Shown here in pieces: positions 51,652-59,120 of a stretch of DNA of 59,728 bases. The notes below the pieces were generated by a model. The model was not told the DNA's origin and searched no databases. It saw only the letters and a list, made by a program, of their open reading frames with translations. The DNA comes from Eggerthellaceae bacterium (GTDB lineage Bacteria > Actinomycetota > Coriobacteriia > Coriobacteriales > Eggerthellaceae), in NCBI GenBank assembly GCA_017432445.1, contig JAFRJC010000002.1, forward strand, positions 1-59,728, written 5' to 3'. Position 1 is the stretch's first letter; the number at the start of each line of letters is the position of its first letter. Both the position numbers and the translations under genes were made by a program.

Positions 51652-52104
51652 TTAGATGTCCTCAACGCTCGAGAGGACCTTGTGCAGAAGCCGTTGCAGC
51701 TCCTGGGCTTCGTCGGGCTCGAGGTCTACGCACTTGCCCATTTCCATTGGCACGCGGAGGGCCGATTCGCGCAGGTTGCGGCCTTTATCGGTGAGTGATA
51801 CCACGAGGCGCCGCTCGTCCTTGGCGTCCCGACAGCGGCTCACGAGGCCCTTCGCCTCCATTTTCTTGAGCATCGGCGTCAGGGTGCCCGAATCGAGCTT
51901 CAGGCGCTCGCCGAGCTCCTTGACCGAAAGGGGTTCCGATTCCCACAACGCCATCATGGCGATGTATTGCGTGTAGGTCAGGTCGAGCTCGGCGAGGAGC
52001 GGAGTATAACGGCGCATCACCTCGTGGGAGCAGGCGTACAGCGCGAAGCAGAGTTGGTTGTCCAAGTTCAACGGGTCGAATGTTTCGTTTGCAGTTTTGC
52101 TCAT
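51652..52104 (-). CDS. ohrR: OhrR-type MarR family peroxide sensor
   Basis: This 150-residue repressor has the OhrR signature: DNQLCFALYACSHEVMRRY with the reactive cysteine C19, then LTYTQYIAMMALWE, a winged helix (VKELGERLKLDSGTLTPMLKKMEAKGLVSR, cited as LDSGTLTPMLKKME) and RDAKDERRLVVSLT in the wing. OhrR is released from DNA when its cysteine is oxidised by organic peroxides. It lies 53 bases after gpx in one operon; the operator upstream of gpx matches OhrR sites. ATG 52104 is the natural start; the longer frame to 52266 is antisense-like overlap with gpx. Confidence 0.9.
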   Translation of the reverse strand: MSKTANETFDPLNLDNQLCFALYACSHEVMRRYTPLLAELDLTYTQYIAMMALWESEPLSVKELGERLKLDSGTLTPMLKKMEAKGLVSRCRDAKDERRLVVSLTDKGRNLRESALRVPMEMGKCVDLEPDEAQELQRLLHKVLSSVEDI

Positions 52105-52157
52105 CGATATCACCGATCGTGCATCTCTTGAAACAGGGGCTTGTTGGGATCCTCGGA

Positions 52158-52700
52158 TTAGAGGATGGCAGCCACCTTGGCCTTGACCTCGTCCATTTCG
52201 ACGGTGGGTTCGAAGCGCGCAACCAGGTTGCCCTCGCGGTCGATGAGGAACTTGGTGAAGTTCCACATGATGTAGGCCTTGTCGCCGAACTCCTTGTTGT
52301 TGGCCTTTGCGAACTTCTCGAGCGCCTTGGCCTTGAGGCCCTTGCCGAAGCCTTCGAAGGGCATCTGGGTGGCGAGTTCCGCGAACAGCGGGTGTGCCGT
52401 CTCGCCGTTGACGTCGATCTTCTTGAACTGGGGGAACTCCGTACCGAACTTCAGCGTGCAGAACTGGTGGATCTCCTCGTCGGTTTCGGGAGCCTGGCCT
52501 GCGAACTGGTTACAGGGGAAGTCGAGGATCTCGAAGCCCTGATCCTTGAATTTGGCGTACATCGCCTCGAGGTCATCGTATTGCGGCGTGAAACCGCAGC
52601 CCGTTGCCGTGTTCACCACGAGAAGCACCTTGCCCTTGTAGTCCGCAAGAGAGGCTTCGGTTCCGTCGATGTTGGTGGCAGTGTAATCGTAAACGCTCAT
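52158..52700 (-). CDS. Glutathione peroxidase family thiol peroxidase
   Basis: This 180-residue peroxidase reduces hydroperoxides using a cysteine (C35 in NTATGCGFTPQY) in place of selenocysteine, with FPCNQFAGQ and WNFTKFL completing the Cys-Gln-Trp-Asn set. Bacterial Cys-type members usually take electrons from thioredoxin rather than glutathione. AAAGGAG supports the ATG at 52700. It is the first gene of an operon with ohrR and has an OhrR-type operator upstream, so it should be induced by organic peroxide. Confidence 0.92.
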   Translation of the reverse strand: MSVYDYTATNIDGTEASLADYKGKVLLVVNTATGCGFTPQYDDLEAMYAKFKDQGFEILDFPCNQFAGQAPETDEEIHQFCTLKFGTEFPQFKKIDVNGETAHPLFAELATQMPFEGFGKGLKAKALEKFAKANNKEFGDKAYIMWNFTKFLIDREGNLVARFEPTVEMDEVKAKVAAIL

Positions 52701-52727
52701 GTCTTCTCCTTTGATTGGTTGCAAATG

Positions 52728-52748
52728 AATTGTATACAATTTAATTGT
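52728..52748. promoter_or_regulatory. OhrR operator upstream of gpx
   Basis: Two overlapping palindromes, AATTGTATACAATT (52728-52741) and ACAATTTAATTGT (52736-52748). The second matches the TACAATT-AATTGTA form of known OhrR boxes. It is 28-48 bases before the gpx start. Confidence 0.75.
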
Positions 52749-52872
52749 TGAGCACAAGTACTTTTTCGTTACGTTTCAAGACAGGAGTGGACGGCTATGG
52801 TTCAAAACGGAGAAGAACGGAAGTCTGGGTTTTCGTTACCGAGCGGTAGCCGTGCGTTCCTACACGTCATGA

Positions 52873-52901
52873 TAGAATCTGCGCTTGTTGAAACGTATCA
52901 A
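52873..52901 (+). promoter_or_regulatory. LacI gene promoter with overlapping operator
   Basis: TAGAAT (52873-52878) is a -10; the near-palindrome TTGAAACGTATCAA (52888-52901) with a central ACGT follows where the transcript should begin, as for an autoregulated LacI-family gene. Confidence 0.5.
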
Positions 52902-52935
52902 TTCTCAGCGGGTTCGGTTTATCCATTGGAGGGTT

Positions 52936-53991
52936 ATGTCGAAGGCGAAGATTGGCGATGTGGCGCGTGAGGCGGGGGTATCGCTTGGAACCGTGTCGAA
53001 TGCCCTCAATCATCCCGAGAAAGTCCGCCCGGAAACGCTCGAGCACATCAACGCGGCGATAGACCGCCTGGGTTACGTTCCCAACCAGGGAGCCCGCCAG
53101 CTTGCAGGCGGTACGAGCCGCGTATTCGGGCTTGTCTTGCCGTGTTTGGACCACGCCTTCTCGCTGCAGATAGCGAATGGCGTCCAGGCGGAAGCGCGTC
53201 GTCATGGCTACGATTTGCTGATTGCGAGCGCTGGCAACGACGATATCTTGGAAAACCGTTACATGCGCTATTTCCTGGGCGCTCAGATGGCGGGAGTGCT
53301 TGTGCTGCCCATGGCAGACAACGCGTGGAAACCACCGGTGCAAACGCCATCAATTCCCATCGTCTACCTGGGTATTCACGGTAAAACTCCTGGAATGTAC
53401 GTTGCCGCCGACAACGAGGCTCAAGGGAGGGCGATACTGGAGCATGTTCACTCGCGCGGTGCTCATCGGGTGGCCGTAGTGGGGAATGCGGAGTTCGCGT
53501 CGCTTTCGCTGCGCGTTCGCGGCATCTGCGATGCCGCTAGGGAACTCGGCGTCGAAATCGAGCTAATCGGCCGTGGAGATTGGGATAGTGCATCCGACGG
53601 CTTTGTCCTTGGCAAGTGGTTTGCCGAGCGTTACGGCGGTATGCGGCCCGATTGCCTGATAGGGCTTACGGATGTGTTGGCAGCGGGCCTTGCTGATGGC
53701 GTTTTGGCAGCTGGCAAGAAGATTCCGGAAGACGTCCTCGTCGCCGGATGCGATGGCAACCCGCTCGCATGGGGCGGTTCGGTGCCTTTGACCACAATAG
53801 CAAGTCCCGGAGAAGAAATAGGCAGGCGCGGCGTGCAGGTTCTCGTTGACCTGATGGAGGGGAAGCGGCTCGATGTCCTCCATCAAGAAATGGTAGAGCC
53901 AAAGCTCCTTGCCCGCATGAGCACGGCGACGACTCGCATCGCGCGTAAGCAGGCCGAGCCAGTTGCGCTTAACTTAGGCGAGTATTTATAA
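52936..53991 (+). CDS. LacI-family transcriptional regulator
   Basis: This 351-residue repressor has an N-terminal LacI helix-turn-helix with hinge (KIGDVAREAGVSLGTVSNALN, cited as VAREAGVSLGTVSNAL, then RLGYVPNQGARQLAGG) and a sugar-binding periplasmic-protein-like core with RVFGLVLPCLDHAFS and the late GCDGNPLAWGG, TTIASPGEEIG. GGAGGG supports the ATG at 52936. It precedes the rhamnulose-1-phosphate aldolase gene by 39 bases, so the inducer may be a deoxysugar or its phosphate. A palindrome overlapping its own promoter suggests autoregulation. Confidence 0.92.
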   Translation: MSKAKIGDVAREAGVSLGTVSNALNHPEKVRPETLEHINAAIDRLGYVPNQGARQLAGGTSRVFGLVLPCLDHAFSLQIANGVQAEARRHGYDLLIASAGNDDILENRYMRYFLGAQMAGVLVLPMADNAWKPPVQTPSIPIVYLGIHGKTPGMYVAADNEAQGRAILEHVHSRGAHRVAVVGNAEFASLSLRVRGICDAARELGVEIELIGRGDWDSASDGFVLGKWFAERYGGMRPDCLIGLTDVLAAGLADGVLAAGKKIPEDVLVAGCDGNPLAWGGSVPLTTIASPGEEIGRRGVQVLVDLMEGKRLDVLHQEMVEPKLLARMSTATTRIARKQAEPVALNLGEYL

Positions 53992-54030
53992 CGTTTTATT
54001 GAGAGATGCACGAGAGATAGGAAGCGCAGC

Positions 54031-54936
54031 ATGGGTGTTTTCGAGAGCGCACAGGGTATGTTCGACAAAGGTGCTTCGGTCGTAAAGGGCGCGGTTTCCG
54101 GCGTGGCCGTAGAGAATCAGGCGTTCATGCGCGGGTTCATCCGCCTTTGCAGCGATGGCTGGCTGCAAGGCTGGCACGAACGCAACGGCGGGAATGTGAC
54201 CTACCGCATGACCAACGCGGAAGTCGATGCAGCCCGCCCGTTCTTCTACGACAATCCCAGCAGCTGGGTAGCCATGGGCGTGCAAGCTGGCAACCTTTCT
54301 GGCGCCTTCTTCGTGACGACAGGAGCGGGGCGCTACCTGCGCAACGTCGAGCTCGATCCCTCCTACAACGTTGGGATCGTGGAGATCAACAGGACGGGAG
54401 ATGCCTGGCGGCTCGTGTGGGGCTTGCGTGATGGCGGCAGGCCTACGAGCGAGTTCGCAAGCCATTTCATGAACCACAGCGTTCGCGTGGAGGCGACTGG
54501 AGGGGCGTGCCGCGTCTTGTACCACGCGCACCCCGAAAGCGTGATCGCTCTGACAAAGGTGATGCCGCTTGACGCACGCACCATAACCCGTGCGCTCTGG
54601 AAGGCCATGACCGAATGCGTCATCCTGTTCCCTGCAGGTGTCGGCGTTACAGGGACGATGGTCCCTGGCGGAATCGACCTCGCGCGCGCCACGAGCGAGC
54701 TCATGAAAACGTACGAGGCGGTCATATGGGCGAATCACGGGCTTTTCTGCTCTGGCTCGGATTTCGATTCGGCGTTCGGGCTCATGCATGCCATCCAAAA
54801 AGCCGCGTTGATTCACGGCCAGGCGCTCATGATGAACGGCGGGTCCGCCGAGTTCGCGAATACGATTTCCGATGATGATCTGCGCGCTATTGCCCGCACC
54901 TACAACCTTGCGGTCAACGAGGCGTTTTTGGATTAG
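54031..54936 (+). CDS. rhaD: Rhamnulose-1-phosphate aldolase-like class II aldolase
   Basis: This 301-residue zinc aldolase cleaves rhamnulose 1-phosphate to dihydroxyacetone phosphate and lactaldehyde. Zn ligands H165, H167 (YHAHP) and H236 (ANHG) and the catalytic E141 align with E. coli RhaD H141, H143, H212 and E117 at a constant offset of 24, matching an extra 24-residue N-terminal extension. NGGNVTYR and TGAGRYLRN are phosphate/substrate loops. No rhaA or rhaB is nearby, so it may serve another pathway or a related sugar phosphate. AGGAAG supports the ATG. It is in an operon with the LacI regulator. Confidence 0.85.
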   Translation: MGVFESAQGMFDKGASVVKGAVSGVAVENQAFMRGFIRLCSDGWLQGWHERNGGNVTYRMTNAEVDAARPFFYDNPSSWVAMGVQAGNLSGAFFVTTGAGRYLRNVELDPSYNVGIVEINRTGDAWRLVWGLRDGGRPTSEFASHFMNHSVRVEATGGACRVLYHAHPESVIALTKVMPLDARTITRALWKAMTECVILFPAGVGVTGTMVPGGIDLARATSELMKTYEAVIWANHGLFCSGSDFDSAFGLMHAIQKAALIHGQALMMNGGSAEFANTISDDDLRAIARTYNLAVNEAFLD

Positions 54937-54991
54937 AGCGTAAACGGAGCGTCGAGCTTCCCGAGTGGGTGAGTTGTCGCGTCGAATGGCT

Positions 54992-55654
54992 TTACCGCAC
55001 GTGTCCGTCGGCGTCGACGCTCACCTTGGAGTTGCAGTAGGGGCAGATGCGGGACATGCCGAGGGGCACGGTAATGTTCGCGCCGCAGTTGGGGCATGAC
55101 ACGCCGACCGACGAATGAGCTCCCAATGGGTCGAAATCCGGGTTCATCAGGTCGTCTTCCTGTTCGATGTGCACATCCGAAACGGAATCGGGCACAAGGG
55201 CCGCCTGCCCGTTGAGCAGCTTGATGATGACAGTCGCTCCGCGGGGATAACGCGCTGCGTTCACTTCGCCGGTGTTCACGCGCGCTTCGTGAATTTCCCC
55301 GTCCATCAGGTAGCGGACGACCAGCGTGATGCAGGGCTGGCCGTTCATGAGGATGCGGTGGTCGGGTTCGTAGTCGTAGATCTTTCCCAGATAGGCGTCT
55401 CCATCTGCCAGCACGTCATCGCTTGCGTGCATCTGGTTATGGCCGATTTTCGCGAAGAAGCCCCCGACGCCGCAAAACGTTGCTACGAAAAGCAAGCCGA
55501 ACAGCGCGGCGCTGAACTCATGCGTGCCAAACGCCGCCAGAAGGGATCCGCCGCCTATGAGGGCGCCGAGCACGACGAACAGCATGCCGAGGTAGAACAT
55601 GGTCTTGCCGGGGTTTATCCCCGGTCCTGATGCGGTGACTTCCATTCGGGACAT
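54992..55654 (-). CDS. Membrane protein with C-terminal zinc ribbon
   Basis: This 220-residue protein has two membrane helices (about 17-40 and 46-68), a central soluble beta-rich part (80-165) and a C-terminal zinc ribbon CPNCGANI...CPYCNSKV. Such designs are found in regulatory or scaffold membrane proteins of gut Actinobacteria; no function is known. AGGAG supports the ATG. It is monocistronic and faces the rhaD gene end. Confidence 0.75.
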   Translation of the reverse strand: MSRMEVTASGPGINPGKTMFYLGMLFVVLGALIGGGSLLAAFGTHEFSAALFGLLFVATFCGVGGFFAKIGHNQMHASDDVLADGDAYLGKIYDYEPDHRILMNGQPCITLVVRYLMDGEIHEARVNTGEVNAARYPRGATVIIKLLNGQAALVPDSVSDVHIEQEDDLMNPDFDPLGAHSSVGVSCPNCGANITVPLGMSRICPYCNSKVSVDADGHVR

Positions 55655-55874
55655 TCTGCGCTCCTAAAATCGGGAAAGAAAGCGTCTTCCTGATTGTAAC
55701 GTCTCACAAGCCTTTTTCGCCTTGTTCGTTGTCGGTTTGGTAACCACGCCGCATCGGTGCGGTTCCAGTTCAGGCCAGTTTAAGATAAATCTATATATTA
55801 GACACTAAGATAATTTGAAGGTTATTTCATTAGGATTGTGGCTAGACCGCGAAGCCGTACGAACGGAGTTGGAC

Positions 55875-56288
55875 ATGAGCGCAAACGATACCATCATCGA
55901 CGTCAATCCCGTCGAGTATTCCAGCAGTAGGATCGATTCGGGCGCTTCCGACCGCGCGCATGCGCATTCCAGCTCCCAGAGCGCGTATTATCACCAGCCC
56001 GCATGGAAGACGGCTTCGTATTATCGAGGAATACCCGTCGGCACGGATCGGCAGCAGTATGGATACGGCAGCACTTATACCCGCTTTGACGGGCAGGCGG
56101 CCTCGACGAAGCCAGCTGGCTCTTTCTTTGGGGCCCTCTCGCAGGTGGTCGTCGGAGCAGGAATGGTTTTGATCGGCATCCCCCTGCTTTTTCTGCCCGG
56201 CCCTGGTCTGCTCTCCATTTTCGGCGGCATAGCGCTTGCAAGCACCGGCATGCGCAAGTTACGCAGGTGGTCCCAGACTTGTCGCTAA
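55875..56288 (+). CDS. PGPGW-like small membrane protein
   Basis: This 137-residue protein has a polar, Ser/Tyr/Gln-rich N-terminal half (1-88), then one hairpin of two membrane helices carrying IPLLFLPGPGLLSIFGGIAL, close to the LPGPGW motif of a putative transmembrane family. Function is unknown; the motif loop lies between two helices. GGAG supports ATG 55875; 55815 is less likely. Its stop overlaps by four bases that of the convergent radical SAM gene. Confidence 0.7.
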   Translation: MSANDTIIDVNPVEYSSSRIDSGASDRAHAHSSSQSAYYHQPAWKTASYYRGIPVGTDRQQYGYGSTYTRFDGQAASTKPAGSFFGALSQVVVGAGMVLIGIPLLFLPGPGLLSIFGGIALASTGMRKLRRWSQTCR

Positions 56289-57124
56289 ACGTTTCCCAAC
56301 ATGACGTCATCGAGATGGCGGCGCGCCACTTCGGCGAGCTCGTATAGCGTGCGCACGGGCGTGGGCTCGGCGTGGGCCATGCGATGACGGGGGAAGAAGC
56401 GCGTCAGGTGGTAGGGAATGGACGGATCGAGTTCGGCGAGCCAACGCGCAATGGCGTCGATTTGCGTCTCGTCATCAGATAGCCCGGGCACGACGAGCGT
56501 GGTCACTTCCAGATGGCAGTTGGGTTGCTCGGCGAGGCGTTCGATGGTGTACTTGACGGCCCGCAGGTTTCCGCCGAGCCTGAGATAGCCTTCCTCGGTG
56601 AAACACTTGAGATCGATGTTGGCGGCATCGATGAGCTTCACGACTTTTGCGAGCGTGCGCGTGGTGGCCATTCCGTTCGAGACGAGCACGTTCACCAAGC
56701 CGGCCTCGTGTGCGAGCTGGCCGGTATCGCGAAGAAACTCCCAGTTCACGAGAGGCTCGTTGTAGGTGTAGGCGATGCCAACGCATCTGCGGTCGCGCAA
56801 GCTCAAAGCCGTATAGACCACTTCCTGCGGTTGCATAGCGCGCCATCCGATGTCGTCGGCCGCCGCATGTGCAATCGAGGCGTTCTGGCAAAATGGGCAG
56901 TCCATGTTGCAGCCGTAGCTTCCAAGCGAGAGCACCGTGGTGCCCGGCATATAGCGGGCGAGGGGCTTCTTCTCGATCGGATCGAGGGCAAGCGACGTGA
57001 TGCGACCGTATCCTTCGGGTTTCACCTTGCCGTCGATGGACCGGCGGGACCGGCAGTAGCCGAGCTGGCCGTCTTCGACCATGCAGGTTTGCGGACAGGC
57101 TGTGCAGGTTGCGGATGTCCTCAT
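56285..57124 (-). CDS. AmmeMemoRadiSam system radical SAM protein
   Basis: This 279-residue radical SAM enzyme has the cluster motif C72-x3-C76-x2-C79 (SYGCNMDCPFCQNASI). An N-terminal set of four cysteines (C7, C10, C14, C24) marks the AmmeMemoRadiSam/pyruvate-formate-lyase-activase-like family. The GGGAGG site lies inside the previous gene, and ATG overlaps its stop (ATGA), so the two are strictly co-translated. The system (radical SAM + MEMO + AMMECR1) is conserved but its product is unknown; RNA or small-molecule modification has been proposed. A fusion partner is upstream. Confidence 0.92.
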   Translation of the reverse strand: MRTSATCTACPQTCMVEDGQLGYCRSRRSIDGKVKPEGYGRITSLALDPIEKKPLARYMPGTTVLSLGSYGCNMDCPFCQNASIAHAAADDIGWRAMQPQEVVYTALSLRDRRCVGIAYTYNEPLVNWEFLRDTGQLAHEAGLVNVLVSNGMATTRTLAKVVKLIDAANIDLKCFTEEGYLRLGGNLRAVKYTIERLAEQPNCHLEVTTLVVPGLSDDETQIDAIARWLAELDPSIPYHLTRFFPRHRMAHAEPTPVRTLYELAEVARRHLDDVMLGNV

Positions 57125-58548
57125 TTGCGTGGCCTCCCGCCGCGGGTGTGGCGCACGACCTCGAAGCGCTCGAGGTCGACATCGTCGTCGTAAGGGCTGA
57201 TGCCGGCTTTTCGCTTGGCTATTTCCACCTGGTAATCGATGGTGTCGACGCCGTCGAGGTTGGGCAGCAGGAGTCCGCGCTTCCAGCCCTTCGTGACGAT
57301 GACGCCGTAACGTTTCACGTCGAGTTCTGCAGGAGAGGAAATGGGCTCGGCATCCCCCAGTACATCGACGGAGTATTCCAGATAGTCGAGCTCGTCGGGG
57401 CGGACGGGATCGAAGCGTGGGTCGCGGCTGCAGGCGCTGATGCCGTTGGCGAGTATCTCCTCGGCGACGTTTGGCTTTGTGGCGGCAATCGTGCCGATGC
57501 ATCCGCGCAGCTCGCCGTGCTCGTGTAGGGAGACGAATGCGCCAGCGCGTTGCGTCAGGAGCTCGGCTGGCACGTCGTCGGGCAGTTTGGCGGGACGGCC
57601 CGTTTTCACGTACGTCTCGACCGACAGCCGCGCGAGCGCGATGCAGGGGTCGACGTCATCTGTGGGAGAGGCGGCGTACGTCGCGGGCTCGTTATCGGCG
57701 AAGCCTTCGGAAGACGTGTCCTCGGGCGTTATCATCGCCACGGCATATCCCACGCCGAACGGCCCTTCGTTCGACAGCAGCTTCACGTTGCAGTCAGTGC
57801 CCTCCAGTGCACCGGCCATGATTTGGAACGAGCGCAGTCCACATTCGGCGGCTGCTTCGCAGAATTCCTCGTCGAATTCGAAGAGCCCTTCCAGATTCCC
57901 CGACTTGAAGATCTCGCCGATCCGCTCGTCGAACACGGGTCCCTCGGGCGCGAAGCCGTACGGCCCATCGGCGAGCAGCTTGTGCGACAAGTCGCCGCTT
58001 GCCACGAATGCCACGCGTCGTCCGAGCGTCTCGGCCGCCTCGGCGATTATGCGCCCGAGCGCTCGATGCGTTTCGGGCGAGAGGCCCGAGAGCCCGATGC
58101 GCACGATGGGGAAGGGCAGCTTGACGTCGATGTTCATGCCCGTCTCTTCACAGGCTTTGCGCACGAAGTAAAGTGGCACGTAGGTCCCATGGTCCATGTC
58201 GTCGCGGTAGCGGTTGCTGCCCACGGCGGGGATGCCCGCCTCGTTCGCCGAGCGCACGACCGTTTCCGCCAGTTCCACGTCACAGGACGCCGTCATGTTC
58301 TCCTGGGGCGCGTTGAAACGAACCATGCTCCCGATTAGCTGCGTGTCGGTGGTGACGTGGAAGCCGTCTCGAAACATCGGCGCGTGCGGCGAGGTGACAA
58401 CGAGGCAGTCGGGCTTCGAGCCGACGATGAGCTGGGCTGCCTTTTCATACGCATCAATCGTCGCGCAAATGCGCTTTTCCTGCCCGCGCCCCACGGCGGG
58501 GACGATGAGCGGCGGATGCGGTACGGCGATTGCGGAAACGATGCTCAC
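57121..58548 (-). CDS. MEMO-AMMECR1 fusion protein (AmmeMemoRadiSam components)
   Basis: This 475-residue protein joins a MEMO/LigB-type class III dioxygenase-like domain (about 1-270: PHPPLIVP, SPHAPMF, DMDHGTYVPLYF, GDLSHKL) to a complete AMMECR1 domain (295-475: LRGCIGTI, DPRFDPV, KRYGVIV, GLLLPNLDGVDT). In many organisms these are separate genes; the fusion supports a shared pathway. GTG at 58548 has AGGAGG five bases upstream. The radical SAM gene begins in its stop codon. Confidence 0.93.
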   Translation of the reverse strand: MSIVSAIAVPHPPLIVPAVGRGQEKRICATIDAYEKAAQLIVGSKPDCLVVTSPHAPMFRDGFHVTTDTQLIGSMVRFNAPQENMTASCDVELAETVVRSANEAGIPAVGSNRYRDDMDHGTYVPLYFVRKACEETGMNIDVKLPFPIVRIGLSGLSPETHRALGRIIAEAAETLGRRVAFVASGDLSHKLLADGPYGFAPEGPVFDERIGEIFKSGNLEGLFEFDEEFCEAAAECGLRSFQIMAGALEGTDCNVKLLSNEGPFGVGYAVAMITPEDTSSEGFADNEPATYAASPTDDVDPCIALARLSVETYVKTGRPAKLPDDVPAELLTQRAGAFVSLHEHGELRGCIGTIAATKPNVAEEILANGISACSRDPRFDPVRPDELDYLEYSVDVLGDAEPISSPAELDVKRYGVIVTKGWKRGLLLPNLDGVDTIDYQVEIAKRKAGISPYDDDVDLERFEVVRHTRGGRPRK

Positions 58549-58637
58549 AACGGCCTCCTATCCTCATGGCCTAATGATAGCGTATGTAAATTTGCTCGGG
58601 TTTCCCGTTTCGTGAGCTCGCTAGGCCTCGATGAAAG

Positions 58638-58670
58638 CGGGGCTGCTGCACCTTGTGCGCAGCAGCCCCG
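58638..58670 (-). terminator. Terminator of the Mo oxidoreductase operon
   Basis: A perfect 12-bp stem CGGGGCTGCTGC and complement with a nine-base loop; CTTTC follows on the minus strand. Confidence 0.65.
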
Positions 58671-58700
58671 AGTCTTGCAAGTGTTTCAGACCGCTCGTCG

Positions 58701-59108
58701 CTACTTCTTCTCGGCGTACAGCACGTCGTCCTTCGACTTCTCCCAGGCGGGCAGCTCGAAGAAGCGGAAGCCGCGGTCGCGCAGCTCGGCAGCCTTTGCC
58801 TCGGCGGCGTCGCCTATCGTGAGCGCATCGCACGGGCAGGAGTTCACGCAGTAAGGCTTCTCGCCTTTCGCGATGCGGCTCGGGCACTTCACGCAGCTCT
58901 GCGACCAGATGGGCATCCAGCTCATGTGGAGGTCTGGCCAGGTACCGGCCGGCCGGTCGACGCCCTCGCCGGAGCCCAGCGTGCGCACCGTCAGCCAGAA
59001 CTCCTCGTCGGGCAGCTTGTTGCCGACTTTGCAGGCCAGCGAGCAGGTCCAGCAGCCGATGCAGCGCTGGAGGTCGACCAGGATAGTGTTCTCTTTGAAT
59101 TCACTCAT
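58701..59108 (-). CDS. Small Fe-S subunit of a Mo oxidoreductase
   Basis: This 135-residue electron-transfer protein has cluster motifs C16-x2-C19-x2-C22-x3-C26 and C72-x2-C75-x11-C87-x3-C91-P, the pattern of short DmsB-like subunits. A central insert (40-65) with Trp-rich WPDLHMSWMPIWSQ lies between the clusters. AGGAGG precedes its ATG, which lies 12 bases after the stop of the catalytic subunit gene. No membrane anchor follows, as for the pair at 44577/46793. Confidence 0.9.
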   Translation of the reverse strand: MSEFKENTILVDLQRCIGCWTCSLACKVGNKLPDEEFWLTVRTLGSGEGVDRPAGTWPDLHMSWMPIWSQSCVKCPSRIAKGEKPYCVNSCPCDALTIGDAAEAKAAELRDRGFRFFELPAWEKSKDDVLYAEKK

Positions 59109-59120
59109 CTAAATACCTCC

